This document shows positions 37,764 to 45,590 of a stretch of DNA of 64,000 nucleotides, piece by piece. Each line of letters begins with the position of its first letter. Position 1 is the first letter of the stretch. Location of the stretch: contig NZ_SGWQ01000010.1 in NCBI RefSeq assembly GCF_004216555.1, positions 62,001 through 126,000 on the forward strand, read 5' to 3'. Under the pieces are notes generated by a model, which saw only the letters and a program-made list of their open reading frames with translations, was not told the DNA's origin and did no database searches. Source of the stretch: Herbihabitans rhizosphaerae (lineage in GTDB: Bacteria; Actinomycetota; Actinomycetes; Mycobacteriales; Pseudonocardiaceae). The translations under genes were made by a program, and so were the position numbers.

Positions 37764-38174
37764 ATGTCCGCCCAGCTGCTCACCCTGCCGGTCCCCTCCC
37801 ACACCACTCCTGACCTGCACGTTCCGCCGGAACGCCTGCACCGGGACCTGGCCACCACGCTGGTCGCCGAGGACCTCGCCGAGCAGGAGTGGCGGCTGGA
37901 CTCGCACGAGCGGCTGACCTGCTCGGAGCACGGCCAGTGGCTGCACCGCTGCGTGCACGCCAAGCCGCACGTCAACAAGATCACCGGCTACCGCTGGTGC
38001 CGCCCGTGCCGCGCCGAGCTGGAGGTCGCGGTGGACGAGATCGACGGCACGGTCACCGTGCACTGCCCGAAGTGTGACCGCGGCGCCGAGACCAAGGCCG
38101 ACTTCCAGCTGATCTCCGCCTGCCGGCAGTCGCTGGACGCCGCGCACACCGCCCGAGCGGCCGTCGCGGCCTGA
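37764..38174 (+). CDS. Hypothetical zinc-finger-like protein
   Basis: 136 residues. A cysteine/histidine-rich centre (CSEHGQWLHRCVH, then WCRPCRAEL, then CPKCDRG) indicates one or two zinc knuckles. It was not assigned to a family. The ATG follows GGAGATCGCG. Upstream 160 bp are shared with the divergent SAV_915 gene. The last gene before the IPP isomerase, to which it is convergent. Confidence 0.7.
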   Translation: MSAQLLTLPVPSHTTPDLHVPPERLHRDLATTLVAEDLAEQEWRLDSHERLTCSEHGQWLHRCVHAKPHVNKITGYRWCRPCRAELEVAVDEIDGTVTVHCPKCDRGAETKADFQLISACRQSLDAAHTARAAVAA

Positions 38175-38206
38175 TCGACGCCCGGCCGCCCGGTGGGAGT
38201 TCCGTC

Positions 38207-38743
38207 CTAATGCCGAGCGGCCGTCACGAGTCTCAGTACCGAGGACAGCCACGGCGTGTACGCGTGCGGGTCGTCCGCCATCGCCGAGTGCACGTGCGCC
38301 GGGTCGAGCCAGGTGTAGTCGGACACCTCGGCCGGGTCGGGTGCCGGCTCGCCGTCGGTGAGCGTGCCGAGCAGTACGTGATCCCATTCGTGCTCGACGA
38401 AGCCGCTGCCGGTGTCCGCCGCGCGATAGGTGAACGAGCCGACCTCGGTCAGGGTGGCCGTCAGCCCGAGTTCCTCCGCGAGCCGGCCGACCGCCGCCTC
38501 CTCGACCCGCTGCCCTGGAGCGGGGTGGCCGCAGCAGGTGTTCGACCAGCGCGAGGCGAACCGGGTCTTCACCGGTGCGCGGCGCTGCAGCAGCAGCCGG
38601 CCGTCCGGGTCGACGAGCTGTACGGAGAACGCCCGGTGCAGTCGTCCCGGCGCGGTGTGCGCCTCGGTGACCGTGCACGTGCCGATGCCGACGCCGGTCG
38701 CGTCCACCAACTCGACGGGGAGCTGTTCGCGTGAATTTCCCAT
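38207..38743 (-). CDS. idi: Isopentenyl-diphosphate isomerase, type I
   Basis: Interconverts IPP and DMAPP; Nudix-fold, divalent-metal enzyme. SNTCCGHP carries the catalytic cysteine and EWDHVL the catalytic glutamate region; RLAEELGL is the Nudix-like metal motif. 178 residues is typical. ATG 38743 has AAGGTGG upstream, and the longer frame lacks family sequence. It is divergent from the terpenoid operon and would set the IPP/DMAPP ratio for the two prenyl synthases, or act on methylated IPP (inference). Confidence 0.93.
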   Translation of the reverse strand: MGNSREQLPVELVDATGVGIGTCTVTEAHTAPGRLHRAFSVQLVDPDGRLLLQRRAPVKTRFASRWSNTCCGHPAPGQRVEEAAVGRLAEELGLTATLTEVGSFTYRAADTGSGFVEHEWDHVLLGTLTDGEPAPDPAEVSDYTWLDPAHVHSAMADDPHAYTPWLSSVLRLVTAARH

Positions 38744-39064
38744 ATAGCCACCTTGTTTGTTGATTTTTGTCACCCGCGGCCTCGGATGGTGTACCAAAGA
38801 TCGCGACGACCCGAGAGTGTGACGTGCCACAGGCAGAAGGGTGCCCGGCCACATGGTGCGACTTGTGACTCCCGCGCGGCCTGGAGCCGCGGTCTGGTGG
38901 ATCCCGCGCGGCGAACGGCCGTGGGCCGATTATTGGGTGGCACAAGACGCTAGCCGTCGGCGTGATCAGCTACTAGCCTGCCCTCGGTCAGCGCCGACTG
39001 TGACGAACTCGTGAATTATCTGTTCCCCCGCCGGATACGACACGAACGGACCGACCAATCAACT
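38744..39064. promoter_or_regulatory. Divergent promoter region of the terpenoid cluster
   Basis: 321 bp between idi and the methyltransferase with no gene. It is AT-richer near both ends (TTGTTTGTTGATTTTTG next to idi; GAATTATCTG before the operon). No operator dyad or sigma hexamer pair could be assigned with confidence. Confidence 0.5.
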
Positions 39065-39943
39065 ATGACCACGACCCCCAACGGTATCGTCCGCAATTCT
39101 TACGAACGCGACGTCTGGCGTTACTACCACGAAAAGCGGCAGGACATGATCAACCTGCTGCCCGGCGAACCTGACGGCTTCTATCACCACCATTTTGGTA
39201 TCGGTGATTTCGACCGTTCCGTCGCCGACCTGCCGGAAGTGGAGCGCGAGCCGAAGGTCTTGGCGGAGATCCATCGACTGGAGAACGCGCTCACCGACCT
39301 GATCGTCGACGCGTTGGACACCGTCGGACCGGAAACGCGGATCCTGGACGCCGGCTCCGGCCGAGGCGGAACCAGCTTCGTGCTGCACGACAGGTTCGGC
39401 TGCTCGGTCGACGGCGTCAACTTCGCCTCTTATCAGGTGGAGTTCGCCCAGGAACTGGCCAAGGCCAGGGACTGCGCGGACAAGGTGCGGTTCCACCAGC
39501 GGAACATGGTGGACACCGGATTCCCCGACGACTACTTCGACGTCATCGTGACGAACGAGACCACGATGTACGTGGACCTGCCCGAGGCGTTCCCGGAGTT
39601 CGCGCGCGTACTCAAACCGCACGGCCGCTACGTGCTCATCACCTGGTGCATCAACGACGCCGTCTGCGACGGAAGTTCGGACATCGATCAGATCGACAAG
39701 AACTACGTCAGCAAGATGCACCCGCGCAGCGGTTACTTCGCCGAACTGGCCAAGCACGGATTCGTGCCCAACCACGTGTTGGACTTCAGTCGGGACGCCG
39801 TGCCCTACTGGGAACTGCGCCAGCTGTCAAAGCATCGCACCGGAATCGAAGACGCGTATCTGTCCGCGTATCGGCAGAACGCGATCCAGGAAATCCTGGT
39901 GGCGACCGACTACGTGCCCACCTCCGCCGAGGGGCGAGGCTGA
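39065..39943 (+). CDS. Prenyl diphosphate C-methyltransferase (GPPMT/IPPMT family)
   Basis: SAM-dependent enzyme that methylates a prenyl diphosphate carbon. It closely follows the geranyl-diphosphate 2-C-methyltransferase pattern: GFYHHHFGIGDFDR, SAM loop DAGSGRGG at residues 95-102, NETTMYVDL with Glu165 at the position of the catalytic acid/base, and PYWELR near the C-terminus. Relatives methylate GPP (2-methylisoborneol route) or IPP (longestin/KS-505a route). No 2-methylisoborneol synthase or cNMP-binding partner lies here, so the substrate may differ. 292 residues; GTG 39011 is an alternative start. The stop overlaps the next start (TGATG). Confidence 0.9.
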   Translation: MTTTPNGIVRNSYERDVWRYYHEKRQDMINLLPGEPDGFYHHHFGIGDFDRSVADLPEVEREPKVLAEIHRLENALTDLIVDALDTVGPETRILDAGSGRGGTSFVLHDRFGCSVDGVNFASYQVEFAQELAKARDCADKVRFHQRNMVDTGFPDDYFDVIVTNETTMYVDLPEAFPEFARVLKPHGRYVLITWCINDAVCDGSSDIDQIDKNYVSKMHPRSGYFAELAKHGFVPNHVLDFSRDAVPYWELRQLSKHRTGIEDAYLSAYRQNAIQEILVATDYVPTSAEGRG

Positions 39944-40989
39944 TGGGTCGGACACTGTGTGCCCAACCCGTCAAGGACCGCGTCGACGCCGAGCTGATCG
40001 CGTTCTTCGACGCGACCGCGAACTCGATGGAACCCGATGCCGCCGAACTGCTGGTCCCGTTGCGGGCGATGCTGACCCGTGGCAAGCACGCGAGCACCGC
40101 GTTCTGCCACAACACCTATCGGGCACTCGGCGGCGATGACACCGCCGCCGTCTGGCCGAAGGTGTGCGCCGCGTTGGAACTCGCGCACCTGGCGATGCTC
40201 ACCCACGACGACGTCATCGACCGCTCCGCCACCCGCCGCGGCCAGGACGCCGTGCACCGCGCCTACGCGAGCCAGCACCTCGCGGCCGGGTGGACCGGCG
40301 ACGCCAGCCGGTACGGCATGGACATGGCGCTGTGCGTCGGCGACCTGCTGGTCATCCAGTCCGAGACGCTGATGGACTCGGCCAGCCCGGACACCGCGCA
40401 GGCCAAGGCCCTGATGCGGGTGATGCGCCAGATGTACCGGGACGAGGTGTACGGCGAGACCCTCGAACTGCGCGCCCAGCAGGACCGCGTCTACCAGCCC
40501 GACCGCTGCGCGAAGGTCGCCCGCTGGAAGACCGGCCGCTGGATCGCGTCGGTCAGCGCCTGCGGTGCCGTGTCCGCGCACGCCGATCCGGAAACCGTGG
40601 CGGTCATGGACCAGTTCGGCGAGCTGATGGGCTTCGCCTACCAGATGCGCGACGACCTGCTCGGGGTGTTCGGCGACTCGGCGGTCACCGGCAAGCCCAC
40701 CATGGACGACTTCCGCGACGGCAAACCCACGGTGCTCATCGCGCTCGCGATCAGCCAAGCGGACGCAGCCGGTATCGAGACCATCGAGGAGCTGTACGGG
40801 AAGCCGACGCTCAGCGAGGACGACGGAGACGTCCTCCGCGCGGTGATCGAGGAGTCGGGCGCGGTCAAGAGGGTGGAGGAGATGATCAACGCGCACATCG
40901 GGAAGGCGGAGGAACTGCTGTCCGCACACCGTGCCGAGAGCTCCGACCTGCTCGCCCTCGCCCACGCGGCGCTGAACCGGTCGTCCTGA
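39943..40989 (+). CDS. Polyprenyl diphosphate synthase 1
   Basis: trans-Prenyltransferase, 348 residues. The first aspartate-rich motif DDVID is at residues 89-93, followed by RSATRRG; the second is DDLLG at 237-241. Residues just before the first motif are AHLAMLTH; the small alanine five positions upstream is compatible with GGPP or longer products (inference from the known chain-length rule). It starts inside the methyltransferase stop, so both are made together. The co-occurrence suggests it may accept a methylated precursor. Confidence 0.9.
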   Translation: MGRTLCAQPVKDRVDAELIAFFDATANSMEPDAAELLVPLRAMLTRGKHASTAFCHNTYRALGGDDTAAVWPKVCAALELAHLAMLTHDDVIDRSATRRGQDAVHRAYASQHLAAGWTGDASRYGMDMALCVGDLLVIQSETLMDSASPDTAQAKALMRVMRQMYRDEVYGETLELRAQQDRVYQPDRCAKVARWKTGRWIASVSACGAVSAHADPETVAVMDQFGELMGFAYQMRDDLLGVFGDSAVTGKPTMDDFRDGKPTVLIALAISQADAAGIETIEELYGKPTLSEDDGDVLRAVIEESGAVKRVEEMINAHIGKAEELLSAHRAESSDLLALAHAALNRSS

Positions 40990-41001
40990 GAGGCACGCTC
41001 G

Positions 41002-41988
41002 ATGGAGGACCGGATTCGCCGGACGCACGAGCTGATCGGACCGGCCCTGCGGGCCCAGGTGGACGCGATGCACCCGGACCTGGCGCGCGCGGTGGGCTAT
41101 CACCTCGGATGGTGGGACGAGCACGGCACGCCGTCGCGGGCCTACGGCAAGGCGTCCCGCGCGACGATCTGCCTCGCCGCGTGCACCGCGCTCGGCGGCC
41201 GGCAGTCCGACGCCGTGCCCGCGGCGGCCGCGCTGGAGATGGTGCACCAGCAGTCGCTGATCCACGACGACATCATCGACGACGACACCCTGCGCCGGGG
41301 CCGGCCCTCGGCGTGGACGGCGTTCGGGACACCGGTCGCGATCCTCGCGGGCGACTCGATGGCCGGCGCCGCGTTCGCGCTGCTGGCAGCGAAGGACGGA
41401 CATGCCGCCGATGTCCTGCGATCGGCCTATCTCCGCGTGTGCGACGGCCAGGCCGCCGATCTGGCTCTCGAAGGAGATCTGACCGCCACCCCGGAGGCAT
41501 ACGTGGAGATGGCGCTCGGCAAGGCCGGCGCGCTGTTCGGCGCGTCGACCGCGATCGGTGCCGTCATGGCCGGGGCCGACCAGGACACCGTTGAGCGGAT
41601 GCGGCAGGCCGGCATCGACATGGGCGTGGCGATGCAGGTGGTCGACGACATCCGGTCCATCTGGCAGCCGAGTTCGGGCACCGGCAAGACCACCAAGGGC
41701 GACCTGGTCCGCGGCAAGCTGACCTACCCGGTGATCGCCGCCCTGCGGTCGCCGGACTCGGACGAGCTCGCCGCACTCCTACGGGACCCGCAGGAGTGCG
41801 ACACGGTCAAGGCGGCGGCACTGGTGGAGGACCTCGGTGGCCGGGCCGACGCCGAGGAGTTCGCCGCGCAACGCCTGCGCCTCGCGCTGGGCGGGCTGGC
41901 CGCCGTGCCGATGAGCGACGAGGGCCGCGAAGACCTGCTGCGGGTTTTCACCTGGGCGTCCGCCACGCATCTGCTCACCCAATTCTGA
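41002..41988 (+). CDS. Polyprenyl diphosphate synthase 2
   Basis: Second trans-prenyltransferase, 328 residues. First aspartate-rich motif DDIID starts at residue 89, followed by DDTLRRG. The second motif is DDIRS (215-219), with arginine and serine replacing the usual L and D/G. TGKTTKGDLVRGKLTYPV is the conserved KxxD-like tail region. It may be a separate chain-length enzyme or a partner subunit of synthase 1. It lies 12 nt after synthase 1. Confidence 0.9.
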   Translation: MEDRIRRTHELIGPALRAQVDAMHPDLARAVGYHLGWWDEHGTPSRAYGKASRATICLAACTALGGRQSDAVPAAAALEMVHQQSLIHDDIIDDDTLRRGRPSAWTAFGTPVAILAGDSMAGAAFALLAAKDGHAADVLRSAYLRVCDGQAADLALEGDLTATPEAYVEMALGKAGALFGASTAIGAVMAGADQDTVERMRQAGIDMGVAMQVVDDIRSIWQPSSGTGKTTKGDLVRGKLTYPVIAALRSPDSDELAALLRDPQECDTVKAAALVEDLGGRADAEEFAAQRLRLALGGLAAVPMSDEGREDLLRVFTWASATHLLTQF

Positions 41989-42011
41989 CAATCTCGAAGG
42001 GAGCGTCCTCG

Positions 42012-43484
42012 ATGCGCGATGCGATCGAACGGGCGGACACGATCGTCGGGGAGTTGGACAACCGGCCGGTCGCCGGGTCGGCGTACTCGACCGCGTGGGC
42101 CGCCAGACTCGTCCACGACGACGGTCGGCCGGTGTTCGAACAGGCCCGCGAGTGGCTGCGAACCCACCAGCACGCGGACGGCTCGTGGGGCAGCGCTGTA
42201 CCGAACGCGTACGACCGGCTGGTGTGCACGCTGGCCGCCGTGCTGACCCTGTCCGAGGTGCCCGGCGAGTGGGCGGCCGGGGCGGTGCGCGCCGGGGTCG
42301 ACTACCTCCGCGAGCACGCGGCGGACTGGCGGGACGCGCCTGGGCAGATCATCGGGTTCGAGATCGTCGCGCCGTACCTGGTCGAGCAGGCGCGCGCGGC
42401 CGGCCTGCTGGAGATCGACTCGCGCACCGAACTGGCGCTGCTGCGCGAGGAGAAGCTCGCGCTCGTGCCGGAGGGTGCGCTGACCAGTCAGCCGACGGCG
42501 CTGCTGTACTCGCTGGAGGCGTTGGACGATCTGGTCTCCGTGCCCGACGTGTTGAAGTTCGCCGCGCCGGACGGCTCGATGTCCAGCAACCCCGCCGCGA
42601 CGGCCGCGGTCTGGGCGGCGACGAAGGACCCGGCGGCGTTGACATACCTGCGGGACGCGGCCCGATCCGCCGGTGACGGCGGGCTGCCGGAGATCTATCC
42701 GATCGACGTGTTCGAGCCGGCCTGGACGATCTACCTGCTCGATCGGGCCGGCCTGAAACCGAGCGGCGTGCAGCAGCACGTCGAGCGCTTTCTGCGACTG
42801 AGCGGCGAGGACGGCGCGCCGCTCGGGAGCAGTGCGGACTTCCCGCTGCCGGATTCCGACTGCACCGCACTGGTCGCGATCGTCGCGCACTCCTTCGGCT
42901 ACGAGACCACGCCGCTGCTGGAGGCGCTGCTGCCGTTCGAGCGGGACGATCATTTCGCCGGCTTGCCCCATGAGCGGTTCGCGCCGGTGAGCGGCAACGC
43001 GCACGTGCTGGAGGCGCTTTCCCAGCAGCCGCACCGGTTCGCCGCACAAATCGGCAAGACCCGGGACTTCTTACTTGACGCCCGGCGCGAATCCGCGTGG
43101 TGGCACGACAAATGGCATTTCTCCGACCACTACGCCACCGCGCAAGCCGTGTTCGGACTCGCCGGCGCCACCGAGCCGGGCACGCTCGCGGGGACCTGGC
43201 GGTGGCTGCTGGACGGCCAGCACCCGGACGGCTCCTGGGGTGCGGCCGGCGGGCAGGCCGAGGACACCGCCTACGCCGTGCTCAGCCTGGACGCACTCGC
43301 GCCGCACCACGGTCCGGTGCCCGAGGACACCTATCGCCGCGCGCACGCCTACCTGCGCGAGCACCTCGACGCGCCGGACTACGCCGAGTTGTGGATCGGC
43401 AAGAGCCTGTACACGCCGCCGACCGTCGTGCGCGCGGCGGTCGCCGCCGCCTGGGTCATCAGCGGGCAGGCCGACGATGAGTGA
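42012..43484 (+). CDS. Class II terpene cyclase with DSDC acid motif
   Basis: 490-residue beta-gamma-domain cyclase of the copalyl-diphosphate-synthase type, forming a bicyclic prenyl diphosphate by protonating a terminal double bond or epoxide. Two QW-like repeats with DGSWG (near residues 56 and 406) frame the core. The acid motif, normally DxDD, reads DSDC at residues 281-284 followed by TA: the central proton donor Asp283 is kept but the last Asp is Cys284. DCTA is the acid motif of oxidosqualene cyclases. ATG 42012 with AAGGGAG upstream. It overlaps the class I synthase by 8 nt. Confidence 0.88.
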   Translation: MRDAIERADTIVGELDNRPVAGSAYSTAWAARLVHDDGRPVFEQAREWLRTHQHADGSWGSAVPNAYDRLVCTLAAVLTLSEVPGEWAAGAVRAGVDYLREHAADWRDAPGQIIGFEIVAPYLVEQARAAGLLEIDSRTELALLREEKLALVPEGALTSQPTALLYSLEALDDLVSVPDVLKFAAPDGSMSSNPAATAAVWAATKDPAALTYLRDAARSAGDGGLPEIYPIDVFEPAWTIYLLDRAGLKPSGVQQHVERFLRLSGEDGAPLGSSADFPLPDSDCTALVAIVAHSFGYETTPLLEALLPFERDDHFAGLPHERFAPVSGNAHVLEALSQQPHRFAAQIGKTRDFLLDARRESAWWHDKWHFSDHYATAQAVFGLAGATEPGTLAGTWRWLLDGQHPDGSWGAAGGQAEDTAYAVLSLDALAPHHGPVPEDTYRRAHAYLREHLDAPDYAELWIGKSLYTPPTVVRAAVAAAWVISGQADDE

Positions 43485-44388
43485 GCCGACCTACGCGACG
43501 GCCGCGCAGTGCGTGCACCTGTCCGCGCTGGGCCTGGCGGCCTGTGCAGACCTGCAGCGCTGGGCCGCCGAGGAATGGCCCACCTTCCCGCAACTGCACC
43601 TGGCCGGCGCTGGCTACGGCGAGGCGATGGTCGCCCCGTGGGCCACGGCGGACCAGGTGCGGCTGACCGGCCGGATGTGCGTGTGGGCGCACGCGCTGGA
43701 CAAATTCGTCGACCGCGAGATCACCGAGCGCGCCCAACTCGACGATTTCGTCGACCGCTGCAATACCGTCGTCCGAACAGGCGAACCCGATCACGGTAAT
43801 CAGTTGCTTCGGATTCTGTCCGACTGGCAGCGGGAATTCGCCGAGCTGCCGGACTATTCGCCGCTGGCCGCGGTGTGGGAGCGGAAGTTCGATTCCTGTC
43901 TGCGCGGCCACCAGTACAACTGGGTCGTGGGCTCGGCGCGCGAGCGGGGCGAGGAACCGGAGGTCGATGTCGCCGCGTACCTCGCGCACTCCGACAGCGT
44001 CGCGGTCGGACTGGTCCAGGTGCCGCGGTGGGTGGCCTACGGCGGCGCCGAACTGCCCGACCGGTTGGACGTGCTGCTCCCCGCGCTCGACCACATCGCG
44101 GTGGCGGTCCGGCTGGCGAACGACCTCGCCACCATCGACCGGGAGCGCGACGAGCCGGGGCAGAACAACATTCTGATGTACGGCGTCTCGCCGGACTGGG
44201 TGCGCGCCGAGTACGTCGACCGGGTGGCGGCGGTCCGGCGGCGCCTCGCCCCGCTCGTCGAGGAGAACTTCATGCCGGCGATCGGACTCGTCCGGCTCGC
44301 CGAGTGGTCCGTCGGCGTCTACGAGCGCAGGGACATGGCCCCGGCCATGTCGCTCCCCGCAGCAGGAAGTGAGGCACGAACCCGGTGA
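43477..44388 (+). CDS. Class I terpene synthase
   Basis: 303-residue alpha-fold synthase that would ionise the cyclised diphosphate. The first metal motif reads DKFVD (75-79) instead of DDxxD; the NSE triad NDLATIDRE (215-223) is intact, so magnesium binding is likely retained. Other helical features (HQYNWVVGSARE, QVPRWVAYGG) fit bacterial diterpene synthases that work after a class II enzyme. The ATG lies within the class II gene and the GTGA overlap leads into the P450, implying obligate co-expression. Confidence 0.88.
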   Translation: MSEPTYATAAQCVHLSALGLAACADLQRWAAEEWPTFPQLHLAGAGYGEAMVAPWATADQVRLTGRMCVWAHALDKFVDREITERAQLDDFVDRCNTVVRTGEPDHGNQLLRILSDWQREFAELPDYSPLAAVWERKFDSCLRGHQYNWVVGSARERGEEPEVDVAAYLAHSDSVAVGLVQVPRWVAYGGAELPDRLDVLLPALDHIAVAVRLANDLATIDRERDEPGQNNILMYGVSPDWVRAEYVDRVAAVRRRLAPLVEENFMPAIGLVRLAEWSVGVYERRDMAPAMSLPAAGSEARTR

Positions 44389-45587
44389 ACACGCGGAATA
44401 CGACCCCAGCCGATGTCCCGGTTCGGGATTTCAACCATCACGCCGATCCGGATCTCCGTATCGACCCGTTCGCCACATTCGACCGATTCCGCGACGAGCG
44501 GGTGTTCTGGACCCCGGAACTGGACGGTTTCTGGGTTCTCACCCGTTATGACGACATTCGCGCGGTATTGCGGGACACGGAGCGATTCTCCAACGAGAGC
44601 ACCGCGATTCCGCCGATCGACTGGAATGGTCAGCGGCTGATACCGGTCGAACTGGATCCGCCGGACCACGGCAAGTACCGCACCCTGCTCACCCGCTATC
44701 TGAACGGCCCCGCCAACGCCGTGCTCGCCACGGCCGTGGAGAAGGAGTGCCTGCGGCTCGTCGAGCGTCTCGCCCCCGCCGGCGAGTGCGAACTCGTCGG
44801 GGACTTCGCCCGCAAGCTGCAGAACGCCCTGCTCGGTGCGATGTTCGACGAGCCGGGCGAGGAGGACGACGTGCCCGACTTCGGGCGGTTGTCCGACGAC
44901 CTCGTGCAGGCCAGCGAACCGGCCCGCCGCAGCCGCGCGATCCGCGACATCATGGCCTACCTGCGGCGGGCCATCGCCGGGCACCAGACGCGGCGCACCG
45001 ACAGCACCTCGCTGATCGCCTCCCTGTCCGGCGCGGAGATCGACGGCCGGCCGCTCAGTGAATCCGAGACGCTGAACATGGCGTTCCTGATGACCATGGC
45101 GGCCATCGACACGCTGACCAGCTCGATGAGCTTCGGCTTCCGCTACCTCGCCGAGCATCCCGCGCACCAGCGCCGGCTCGCCGAGGACCCCGGTGCCGCC
45201 GCCGCGGCCGCCGACGAGTTGCTGCGGTTGCACTCGGTGGTCAGCATCGCCCGCATCGTCGCGCGTGACACCGAGTTCGCCGGCGTCCGGATGCGCGCCG
45301 GCGAGCGGGTCATGCTCAGCCTGTCACTGGCCGGACGTGACCCGCACCAGTACCCGGAGGCGACCACCGCGGACTTCGATCGCCCGAACCGCGCCAGCCA
45401 CCTGGCGTTCGGCTTCGGCGCGCACCGCTGCGCCGGCGCGCGCATCGCCACCGGCGGAATGATCGCGGCACTGCGCGAGTGGCACGCCGCCATTCCGGAG
45501 TACTCGGTGCGGCTGGGAACCGAGCTGGTCACCGGTGGCGGCGCGGCCGCCTCACTGGAAAGCCTGCCGCTGGTCTGGAAAACCTGA
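44385..45587 (+). CDS. Cytochrome P450
   Basis: 400-residue soluble bacterial P450. The heme-binding loop FGFGAHRCAGARIA gives ligand Cys349; the K-helix ExxR is ELLR; the I-helix oxygen-activation segment is AAIDT. It overlaps the class I synthase by 4 nt, so it probably oxidises the cluster's terpene product. No ferredoxin or ferredoxin reductase gene is adjacent, so general redox partners would be used. Confidence 0.93.
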   Translation: MNTRNTTPADVPVRDFNHHADPDLRIDPFATFDRFRDERVFWTPELDGFWVLTRYDDIRAVLRDTERFSNESTAIPPIDWNGQRLIPVELDPPDHGKYRTLLTRYLNGPANAVLATAVEKECLRLVERLAPAGECELVGDFARKLQNALLGAMFDEPGEEDDVPDFGRLSDDLVQASEPARRSRAIRDIMAYLRRAIAGHQTRRTDSTSLIASLSGAEIDGRPLSESETLNMAFLMTMAAIDTLTSSMSFGFRYLAEHPAHQRRLAEDPGAAAAAADELLRLHSVVSIARIVARDTEFAGVRMRAGERVMLSLSLAGRDPHQYPEATTADFDRPNRASHLAFGFGAHRCAGARIATGGMIAALREWHAAIPEYSVRLGTELVTGGGAAASLESLPLVWKT

Positions 45588-45590
45588 CAG

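Noticed and set aside
39065-39943. Methyltransferase as part of a 2-methylisoborneol system
   Set aside because: The sequence fits the family, but no 2-methylisoborneol synthase or cNMP-binding protein gene is present; the class I synthase here follows a class II cyclase and has different motifs.
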